NCBI GenBank assembly: GCA_963580285.1
Contig: OY757010.1
Location: forward strand, 223,095,234 to 223,159,233
Reading direction: 5' to 3'
DNA length: 64,000 bases
From: Lucinisca nassula
Lineage: Eukaryota; Mollusca; Bivalvia; Lucinida; Lucinidae
Part shown: one piece after another, positions 40,801 to 52,800 of the stretch
Numbering within the stretch: position 1 is the first letter of the stretch
Layout: each line of letters opens with the position of its first letter
Notes under the pieces: model-generated
Told to the model about the DNA's origin: nothing
Databases searched by the model: none
Seen by the model: the letters and a program-made list of their open reading frames with translations, nothing else
Program-made: the position numbers and the translations under genes

Positions 40801-43800
40801 TAAATAGTGTTGACGGGGACTTAAAACCTGTACTCAAACAAATAAACAAAACTATAGAAGGGTTAGGATTAAAATCCCAAAACTAGGCATAGGCAAAGAG
40901 TGCAGGCTCAGATGAGACACTGCAGATGTGATGTCTGACCAGGGCCTTCACTGCTCATCCATAATCTATACACCCCCATATTTCAAAATGGGCCCCTGCC
41001 ATAGAAGGAAGATTATTTTAAGTTGAAAATGGGAGATTCAACTTTAAAATCGTGTAAGTAATAAGTTAAGCATGGTGGCATTGGTCATGTGTGAAAAGCT
41101 ATTAAAACTGCCTTTTAAAATCAAACAGGTAAGCCTTTTGTCAAACTGCTGTGTTTGGATATATTGACTCATCTTTTTGTACTTTCTCATAGAAACCAAG
41201 GATATGGAAATTGCAAAGGACAGAAAAAGTGGAAAATGTGGGGAATGGGAATGAAGTGGAGAACCAGAAGAAATAAAGAGCTATTAAAAAAACTTTGATC
41301 ATGCAATATGGGGAAAATACTAATATTTTTGCTGAATAAATGTGAGCAGCTTTTGCAAATGCAAAAGCTGCTCACATTTTTTCAGAAAAAAATAACAAAA
41401 ATTCAGATATTGTACTTGCTAGAATGGTTAACAATTTGACCACTAACGAGCTTGTTAAGCTAACAAGGCTTTTAACACCTGAACCCAGATGTTCCCCAAA
41501 CCCTTGCTATAACGATAGTATTTGTTCCCTAACAATTTGCCACTACAGGGAATTTACCGCTATAAAGAAATACAATAAGGAATAGTATAATAGGTGATAA
41601 ATCCCTCAATTACTCCAAGAAACAAATGTTGTGGACATTTGTTAGAATTGCAACACAAAAATCCACAACATTTTTACAATGTTCTTGAATATTTCCATTC
41701 ATTCATCTTTTCTTGAGCTCGTGATTTGTTCAATTTAAAATGAGCCCCGCCAAGCGAATTTGTGTCTTCGAGCATTCAGTCATGACAAATTTTAACTGCG
41801 CATGCCCAGCCATTCAGAGGGGCAAGGGATATGGCTTTCTGTCTGAAGGTTCCTCTTGATTCACTGCTTGTATGAGCGAGCAGCTAAGGTTCTGGCGAGA
41901 CTGCGCGTATGCGCAGGCTCGCCTGAACCTTCGCTGCTGGCACAGGCGATACGTACCAAAATCGCTTGACGGGGCCCAAATGTCATTATAACAAGTCTTG
42001 TCGTTATATTGAATGTTGGTGTAAGGGTTGACTGTACAAAGATTTTTTCATCTTTGTCTTTCCTCAACCTTAACTTCCAATTTTACAATTTTACCTGCTC
42101 CTCAAGGGATCTCTCACCCTGACCCCAAACTTACCTGTCTCTGTAAGTCAGCCTGCTTCTCATACCTGTGATAATTTTTATAACTGTATGAGGGAGATTT
42201 GCCATTGTGATGTGGGAGATATAAAAAATATATAGGGAGATTCTCAGATCAAATGAGGGAGACTCCAAAATTTTACTAAAATTTAGCATAAATTAGGTAA
42301 AAATTGGCATCAAAATGAGGGAGTCTCCCTCTCAATGAGGGAGGTATCACAGGTATGGCTTCTCCAGCCCATCTCCCATCTCGCACCCCAAACTTACCTG
42401 TCTCTGTAGGTCAGCCTGCATATCTTCTAGTTCTGTGATGCGTGAGGAGCTCTGTTGTAACATAGACTGTCTCTCCAACAAAGATCTCTCCATGTCTTCA
42501 CCTTCCTGGGTTTTAACTTCTAGTTCATGTTCCCGGATTTTAACTTGCTTCTCAAGATGCTTAATCTGAAAAAATAGGGATTATATGGATCTTCACATCT
42601 ATCTCATGTTGTAAACCTTGCCTTGCTAAATAATTAACCCTTCCCCTGTTCACGACAACCCCTACCTTTACAAACAGTGTAGATCCAGATCAGATGTCTT
42701 CTGAAGAAGCCATCTGATCAGGATCTACACTGTTTGACATCCGGTTTGTGAATTTGCAGGAATAAATTACACCAAGTAATCTGATTGGTTCAGAAACAAA
42801 TGTAATTTATCTAACATTCACTGAAGTATGAACTTTCTTGAGTCAATGTATTCTTGGCAGTCTGAACAACATTGTGTCCCAAGAGAGTTTCTGTTAATGC
42901 ACTGAGAATGAAAGTGTAGATCCTGATCAGATGGCTTCTTTAGAGCGGTCTGATCTGAATCTACACTGTTTGCAATAATAGGGATTGCTGTCAAGGTTGG
43001 GCGGTCAAAACCAGGGGCGGTTTTAACCAGCGGTTTTAACCGGTTAAAACCGTCCCGGTCAATACTCCCAGAGTGGTCAATACTGGTCAGTACTGGTCGA
43101 TTGAAATATTGAGTGGTCAATTGAATAATTTTAGTGTTGAAAAGGCAAAGCTACTGAAACTATTTCGATGTTTTGGTCTCTTTGCTGGAGGCTGATCATT
43201 TGAATTTTGATAAGAGTTTCAGGTTCAGATGTTATTTCTTCAAGTGGCCTCTTTGTGTCTTTAGGTTTCATTCCTTTTTGACACCTTCAGTAATAGCTTG
43301 GTGATAAGATACTGTCTATATTGCATATAAAACAAAATTTCACACATTAGGAATACAGCCTTGTGTCAGTTTATAATACCCCTATTAGGGACAGTAATTG
43401 GTCAATTTAGCAATTAGATCTTTGCCACACCCACTGCAGTGGCATGGGTTAGTCTGTTTTGACAGCAATTTACAGGTGTTGCAGATACTTTTAAATATTT
43501 AAAGACATCAGTGAATCTTCAAACATTGTTTGGTTAATAAATTACAGACTTTTACAGATGAACTACTTCACAGGCCTAAAATTGATGACAGGTGTATTTC
43601 ACATGTTTGTCAATATATGCATGTGACAATTTTTTGCAATACCATCAAAATGCTTTAAACTGCTTTAAAATTTTAGGATCAAAGATTATGTCAAATAATT
43701 GATATTTTCATAGTTGAAGAGGGAAGAAGATTTGTGGGGGGCGAGAGGTGAGTGGGTCAATCTGGCACAACATTTTTTTTTCTGTGTCGAACAAAATAGA

Positions 43801-46800
43801 TCCTCGAAAATCAATGACACATTCAGCTTGTTCATATTTATGTAAAGCAAAATATGAATAATCAAACCTATAAAGGAAAAAAGAATAATTATAAAGATTG
43901 TTTGATTGAAAAGAACAGGCCTGTCTACAGTTCAGTGAGCCATTCGAACCACTTCATTTGACCAGCAACAATGTCTTTTGACTTTTGATCAAATAAAAAA
44001 TACCTCAAATAATTACTGTTATTAATAAAAACTATTTTTGTCTTGTTCAGTGATGAAAATATAGTCTAACATCATGTACATGATTTAGGGGGAAAGCTTT
44101 TAAGACCAGTTTAGCAACAGGACAGAGGCGTATACTTCAGTGATTTAATCGACCACCAATTGACCAGTATCGACCAGTAATGACCGGTTAAAACCGGTTT
44201 TAACCACTGGCCCGGTCAATATATTGACCGGCTTTTTGCCAACCTTGATTGCTGTGGTTAACAGGACAAGCATTAACCCTAAAGTGCTATGCATTTCACA
44301 TAATATTCATTTGTTTTTTTGTTTTTTTGTTGTTGTTTGTTTGATTTTTACAATTAAGAAAAATTTAGACTATATGCTGAGAGATGTCAAGTTCTTTTTT
44401 CTAGAGAAAACAAGAAAAATATCAGCAATTTGTCATCTGCTGAATTAGCCCAGAAAGTGTAAAAATTATAGAGTGTCAATACATGTTGCATACCTTATCA
44501 TCCCTGTGTGATAATTCCCTGTCATACATGTTCCATACCTTACCATCCCTGTGTGATAATTCCCTGTCATACATGTTGCATACCTTATCATCTCTGTGTG
44601 ATAATTCCCTGTCATACATGTTCCATACCTTATCATCCCTGTGTGATAATTACCTGTCATACATGTTGCATACCTTATCACCCCTGTGTGATAATTCCCT
44701 GTCATACATGTTGCATACCTTATCATCCCTGTGAGATAATTCCCTGTCATACATGTTGCATACCTTATCATCCCTGTGAGATAATTCTCTGTCATACATG
44801 TTCCATACCTTATCATCCCTGTGAGATAATTCCCTGTCATACATGTTGCATACCTTATCATCCCTGTGTGATAATTCCCTGTCATACATGTTCCATACCT
44901 TATCATCCCTGTGTGATAATTACCTGTCATACATGTTGCATACCTTATCATCCCTGTGTGATAATTCCCTGTCATACATGTTGCATACCTCATCATCCCT
45001 GTGTGATAATTCTGTCATACATGTTCCATACCTTATCATCTCTGTGTGATAATTCCCTGTCATACATGTTGCATACCTTATCATCTCTGTGTGATAATTC
45101 CCGGTCATACATGTTGCATACCTTATCATCTCTGTGTGATAATTCCCTGTCATACATGTTGAATACCTTATCATCCCTGTGTGATAATTCCCTGTCATAC
45201 ATTTTCCATACCATATCATCCCTGTGTGATAATTCCCTGTCATACATGTTCCATACCTTATTATCCCTGTGTGATAATTCCCTGTCATACATGTTCCATA
45301 CCTTATTATCCCTGTGTGATAATTCCCTGTCATACATGTTGCATACCTTATCATCTCTGTGTGATAATTCCCTGTCATATATGTTCCATACCTTATCATC
45401 CCTGTGTGATAATTCCCTGTCATACATGTTGCATACCTTATCATCTCTGTGTGATAATTCCCTGTCATATATGTTCCATACCTTATCATCCCTGTGTGAT
45501 AATTCTCTGTCATACAAGTTCCATACCTTATCATCCCTGTGTGATAATTCCCTGTCATAAACTCCCTTGGATTCTTCAAGAGCTTCAATGTATGTTTTTA
45601 TCTCTTCCTGACACATCTGTAGAGCATTCTCAAGTTGTTTAATCTGACTGGTTCCCTCACGAGCCTGGTTCTCCAGCTGTCGTAACATTTCTTTACTCTG
45701 CTGGGTCTTCTTGTCAAGCTCCTGTTCATATACAATTGATATTAAAGTGATATCGTTATCATAATGGTTTTATGTCTCACCAACAGCTAAGGTCATACGG
45801 AGACAGGATCCCGGTTTAAAGACTCATCCAAAAGTCTGGAAAAGCCAGGGATCCATCCTGCGACCCTGGTGTACAAGGCAAGTAGCATAACCACTACACA
45901 ACGAAGGCTTCTGATATTAAAGTAATAATGTTTTGGTTTCCATTTGGTTTGGAGTTTGGAGTTTACCAGTCATAGCAACACTATTTAAGTCAGAGTTAAC
46001 TGGCCCTGGCAACACTATCTAAATAATGGTTTACTGGCCCTGGCAACACTATTTAAGTCAGTGTTTACTGGCCCTGGCAACACTATCTAAATCATGGTTT
46101 ACTGGCCCTGGCAACACTATTTAAGTCAATGTTTACTGGCCCTGGCAACACTATTTAAGTCATGGTTTACTGGCCCTGGAAACATTATCTAAGTCATGGT
46201 TTACTGGCCCTGGCAACACTATCTAAATCATGGTTTACTGGCACTGGCAACACTATTTAAGTCATGGTTTACTGGCCCTGGTAACACTATTTAAGTCATG
46301 GTTTACTGGCCCTGGCAACATTATCTAAGTCATGGTTTACTGGCCCTGGCAACACTATCTAAATCATGGTTTACTGGCCTTGGCAACACTATTTAAGTCA
46401 TGGTTTACTGGCCCTGGCAACACTGTTTAAGTCATGGTTTACTGGCCCTGGCAAAATTATCGAAGTCATGGTACTGGCCCTGGCAACACTATCTAGGTCA
46501 TGGTTTACCGGCCCAGGCAACACTATTTAAGTCAAAGTTTACCGGCCCAGGCAACACTATTTAAGTCATGGTTTACTGGCCCTGGCAACATTATCTACGT
46601 AATTGGTTTACTGGCCCTGGCAACATTATCTAAGTCATGGTTTACTGGCCCAGGCATCACTATTTAAGTCATGCTTTACTGGCCCTGGCAACACTATTTA
46701 AGTCATGCTTTACTGGCCCTGGCAACACTATTTAAGTCATGCTTTACTGGCACTGGCAACGCTAGTTGAGTCAAAGTTTACCGGCCCAGGCAACACTATT

Positions 46801-49800
46801 CAAGTCATGGTTTACCGGCCCAGGCAATACTATTTAAGTCATGCTTTACCGGCCCTGGCAACACTATTTAAGTCATGCTTTACTGGCCCTGGCAACGCTA
46901 TTTAAGTCAAAGTTTACCGGCCCAGGCAACACTATTTAAGTCATGGTTTACTGGCCCTGGCAACATTATCTAAGTCATGGTTTACTGGCCCTGGCAACAT
47001 TATCAAAGTCATTGTTTACTGGCCCAGGCAACATTATTTAAGTCATGCTTTACTGGCTCTGGCAACACTATTTAAGTCAAAGTTTACCGGCCCAGGCTAC
47101 ACTATTTAAGTCATGGTTTACTGGCCCAGGCAACACTATTTAAGTCATGCTTTACTGGCCCTGGCAACACTATTTAAGTCATGCTTTACTGGCCCTTGCA
47201 ACACTATTTAAGTCAAAGTTTACCGGCCAAGGCAACCGGCCCCGATAGCTCAGTTGGTAGAGTATCCGCTCCGGGGAACCGGAGGTCTCAGGTTCGATCC
47301 CGGGCCACGACATACCAAAGTCGTTAAAAATGGTACTAGCTGCTCCTCGCTTGGCACTCAGATTTACGGGGTAGAGCAAGGACTGGTCGATCCAGTGTCA
47401 GTATAATGTGACTGGGTGTTGTATCATGTAATGTGTCTGGGACATGATACTTCAGTGAGGCAGCACTATAAACGTGAGCATTGAGCTCCCTGTCGCAACC
47501 AGACACCGTCGTGATATGACTGAACTAGAAAAAGTGTCCATAGGACACGGATGCCCCTGCCAAATGCCATTCATAAATAAAAATTTTTAAGTCTGGGACC
47601 TTGACCTTGAGCTCTTGGGCATGGGTGGGGGTATCGCGGAATAAAATGGACAGGTATCTAACATCATACCAAATATCAACTCAATTCATCGCACGATTTG
47701 GAAAACATCAACTCTTAAAATATTTAATTAAACATGGAAAATTTCTAAGTCCATGACCTTGACCTTGAGGCCATGGGCATGGGTGGGGGTATTGCTGAAT
47801 TAATCTTTGGACCTATATCTATAATCATACCAAATATGAACCAATTCCATCAAATGGTTTGGAAAAAATGAGTTCTAAAATGTTCAAGTCTACCTGTTAC
47901 AAAAACCTTAACCTGAGTCTTTAACATTGAAAATTTCTAAGTCTGTGACCTTGACCTTGAGGTCACAGGCATGGGTGGGGGTATTGCTTAATAAAACTTT
48001 GGACCTATATCTATCATCATACCAAAGATGAACCAGTTCCAATAAATGGTTAGGAAAATATGAGTTCTAAAAGTTCAGGCTCTACCTGTTACAAAAACTT
48101 TAACCTGAGGTTACAGGATCACATAGGTACGTACACACACACGTACAGACGGACGTACACATGTACGCATGTACGGAAAACCGAAAAACTATATGCCCCC
48201 GGCATCATATGATGCGGGGGCATAAAAATTGTTGAAAGCGACGTTAAACCCGAATTCACACACACATACACACACACCGGCCGAGGCAACACTATCTAAG
48301 TCATGGTTTACTGGCCCTGGCAACACTATTTAAGTCATGGTTTACTGGCCCTGGCAACACTATTTAAGTCATGGTTTACTGGCCCTGGCAACATTATCTA
48401 ATTCATGGTATACCGGCCCTGGCAACACTATTTAAGTCAAAGTTTACCGGCCCTGGCAACACTATTTAAGTCAAAGTTTACCGGCCCTGGCAACACTATT
48501 TAAGTCAAAGTTTACCGGCCCTGGCAACACTATTTAAGTCAAAGTTTACCGGCCCTGGCAACACTATTTAAGTCAAAGTTTACCGGCCCTGGCAACACTA
48601 TTTAAGTCAAAGTTTACTGGCCCTGGCAACACTATTTAATTCAAAGTTTACTGGCCCTGGCAACACTATTTAATTCTAGGTTTACTGGCCCTGGCAACAC
48701 TATTTAATTCAAAGTTTATCGGCCCTGGCAACACTATTTAAGTCATGTCAAGCTGGTCAGTTTTACTAACCTCACTTCCTCTGTGCAGGCTTATACATAA
48801 GAAGCTAACCAGTACAGTTCAGTGGTTCACCTTTTTTTGCCAAAAACTGGCAACAGCAAATATTTTATGTTCAATCTTCACAAAAGAAGTTTGTGGACGC
48901 ACAATTTTCAATGAACAGTCAGACGCAGATCCTGCTTAGCCACTGAGGCAGGCTAACTGACAATGTACAGGTGGTAATTTACTACACCTATTATGTTTAA
49001 CCAGTTTTAAGAGCTAATAGATAACCTAGCAGAAAAACATTTTCTTTCTTGGTATTTTAAATCCTTTTTCATACTGGAGCTTACTCTTTAGAAAATGAAT
49101 GTCATAAAACAGACAGTGATTTTTTTCCTATGAAAGTCACAAAACAGGTTTATGGATGAAAAGATGAATAAACAAATGAACAAACAAACCAAGTTATCTG
49201 CACAATCAATCTGTTCAAATTCAGGGCATACATGTTCTACAGGCTCTACACACTACACCACAACCTCGTTATAACACGGTTCATTTTATCATATGATGTC
49301 GCGTCTGAGAGTGTAATAACGTCATGTATTATTTTCGATAATCCACTAGTGGATTAAATATGCAAATTAGCTAGATACGTCCCGTAACGTTACATGTACG
49401 ACGTCCTTAACGACGTCGCGTTTATTAATAACGGAATATTGATATTTTTGTAAACAAATGTGAATAAAATGCGTTTTAAATGTCATATGATAAATAGAAT
49501 CTTGCATTCGTGCTCATGTATTATTGAATTTATTAAACTCGTTGAGGAAAAGGGATAAAATGCTCTGCAAAGCCTCGCATTTTATCCCTTTTCCTCAACT
49601 CGTTTAATAAATTCAATACTACATGAACACTCATGTAAGATCCTCTATACAACACGGTTTTGAATATAACACGGTTTCAAGATGGATCCACAAAATGTAT
49701 AGATTATATAGAAAAATGACCATAAATGATCATTTTTCTATATAATCTATACATTTTTGTATGGATATAACATGGTTGTTTAACTAACACGGTCTCTGCT

Positions 49801-52800
49801 TTGGACCCCATTAATAGTGTTGTAATGAGGTTGTGGTGTATTTGTCTCTGTAAGTGGAAGTAATAAAGACGCTCATTACTTATTGTTTAACCCTTATCCC
49901 GCTGAACACAACAATCCCTTCCTTTACAAACAGTGTAAATACAGTCTGAAAAAGCCATCTGGGGCCAGTTGTTCAAAGCATCGTTAGCTTAACGAGCTCG
50001 TTAGTGGTCATATTGTTAACTGTTCTAGCAAGTACAATATCTAAAATGTTTATATTTTTGCTGAAAAAATGTGAGCAGCTTTGCTCACATTTTTTCAGCA
50101 AAAACATTTGTATATTTGCCATATTTAATGAGCAAAGTTTTAACGATTTGTTAACTAATCACGTCGTTAGTTTTGAACAACCGGCCCTTGATCAGTATCT
50201 ACATTGTTTGACATTCAGTTTGTGAATTTGCAGGAATAAATTACATCAAGTAATCTGAGAAATGGGTGAGGCTAAATTACATGTAATTATTCAGCGGGAT
50301 AATGGTTAAATGATTATTTGAACCACAACAATTTGCATGAGTGAAAATTCTGTTGTTTTCAACACAAGAGGTGAAATATTTTTGGTATAAATCTAAAAAA
50401 CAAGAGGACCAAGCTAGCTTGGTCCTGTATCGCTCACCTGAGCTAACAGATTCAAAGTTTAAGGAAGTGCCAACCTTTACTGAAGGCTTTATGGGAGGAC
50501 ATGGTGATGACAGGGTAAGCATTTTCTGAAAATCAAGTAGAATTTAACTCTATGATAAACAGGCTGACCTCACCGGTTTTCAAACTCATTCAAGCTTTTA
50601 TTCCTGACTTGCTAAGAAGATCTAATCTAAACTGAAGTGGCTATGGTGATGACAAGTTCAAAAACAAGAGTTTTCAAACTCCTCCAAGCTTTCTGCCTGA
50701 CTTCCTTGTTTGTAAGTTTCATGAAGATCCGTTCAAAACTAAAGGGGCAGAAGTGATAACAATGTCCAAAATAGGCATTTTCAGCAATTAAAGGCATGTC
50801 ACTCTATGATAAATGTGCCAACTTGGCCGGTATTCGAACTCACCTGAGGTTTTATTCCCAGCCACCTTACATGTAAGTTTCAGAAAGATCCGATCAGACT
50901 TGGCCAGTATTCAAACTCATCCAAGATTTTATTCCCAGCCACCTCACATATAAGTTTCAGAAAGATCCGATCAAAACTGAAGGGGCTACGGTGATGACAA
51001 GGTCAAAATTTGGCATTTTTAGGAATCAAAAGGATGTTACTCTAAAATAATTGAGCGGACTTGGCCAGTTTTCGAACTCATCCGAGGTTTCATCCCCAGC
51101 CACCTTACATATAAGTTTCAGAAAAATCTGATCAAAACTGAAGGGGCTACGGTAATGACAAGGTCAAAAATCAACATTTTCAGCCATCAAAGGGACAGAA
51201 CTCTACGATAAATGGGCTGACTTGGCCTGTTTTCGAACTCATCCAAGATTTTATCCCCAGCCACCTTACATATAAGTTTCAGAAAGATCCGATCAAAACT
51301 GAAGGGGCTATGGTGATGACAAGGTCAAAAATCGGCATTTTCAGCAATCAAAGGGACGTAAATCAATGATAAATGGGCCAACTTGGCCGGTATTCAAACT
51401 CATCCTAGGTTTTATCTCCAGTCACCTTACATATAGGTTTCAGAAAGATTCGATCAAAACTGAAGGGGCTACGGTGATGACAAGGTAAAAAAATCGACAT
51501 TTTCAGCCATCAACGGGACATTACTATATAGTTAATGGGGCAACTTGGCCCGTTTTCGAACTCATCCGAGATTTTATCCCCAGCCACCTTACATATAAGT
51601 TTCAGAAAGATCCGATCAAAACTGAAGGGGCTACAGTGTTGACAACGTCAAAAATCAACATTTTCAGCAATCAAAGGGAACTAACTCTATGATAAATAGG
51701 CCACCTTTGCCGGTATGCGAACTCATCCGAGGCTTTATCCCCAGCCACCTTGCATATAAGTTTCAGAAAGATCTGATCAAAACTGAAAGGGCTACGGTGA
51801 TGACAAGGTAAAAAATCGGCATTTTCAGCAATCAAAGGGACGTTACTCTATGATAAAAGGGCCGACTTGGTCGGTTTTCGAACTCATCCGAGATTTTATC
51901 CACAGCCACCTTACATATAAGTTTCAGAAAGATCCGATTAAAAACTGAAGGGGCTACGGTGATGACAAGGTCAAAAATCGGCATTTTCAGCAATCAAAGG
52001 GACATAACTCTATGATATATCGGTGGACTTGGTCGGTTTTCGAACTCATCCGAGGTTTTATCCCCAGCCACATTACATATAAGTTTCAGAAAGATCCGAT
52101 CAAAACTGAAGGGGCTACGGTGATGACAAGGTCGAAAATGGGCATTTTCAGCAATCAAAGGGACGTAACTCTATGACAAATGGGCCGACTTGGCCGGTTT
52201 TCGAACTCATCCGAGTTTTTATCCCCAGTCACCTTACATATAAGTTTCAGAAAGATTCGATCAAAACTGAAGGCGCCACGGTGATGACAAGCATTTTCCC
52301 ATAGTAAGTCTATGGGACCTTGTGGTTGCCATAGGAACCAAAGTTTTAGCGCGATTTCAAAAAAAAGTTTATGTCATCAATGCCCCACCAGAGGCATGCT
52401 ACAGGTGAGAAATGATTGAGATCAGCCTGCAGGATACAGAGATATAGCTGCTCAAAAGTGTGGACGGACGACGGACGGACGACGGACGACGTACGACGGA
52501 CGACGGACGACAGAGGACCCACTATACTATAAGCTCCCCTGGAGCCTTCGGCCCAGGTGAGCTAAAAAGTAAATATCCTCTATTTCATAAGACTCTGAAG
52601 GATCTGACAGTATGCAAGAGTGCTTGTCTAGGGGTCATCTCCTGTCAAAGTTAACCCATTTTGGAGCCAAAACCCTAAAATGGGTAACTGGCAAACAGTG
52701 CAGGCCCAGATCAGACACTGCAGAATGTGGCCTCTGATCAGGACCTACAATGTTTGCAAATAGTTCAGCCATTTTCCAAATAAATTTTGAAGAAAACCCA

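Noticed and set aside
44508..45642. Plus-strand 350-codon Cys/His-rich frame (IPCHTCSIPYHPCV), superficially zinc-finger-like
   Set aside because: It is the complement of the exon 4 array; Cys/His spacing is an effect of the 45-bp period, and the minus strand carries the real exon.
47237..47310. Possible tRNA gene (TAGCTCAGTTGGTAGAG and GGTTCGATCCC)
   Set aside because: The acceptor stem does not close properly, the sequence continues into a SINE body and tail, and other copies have target duplications.
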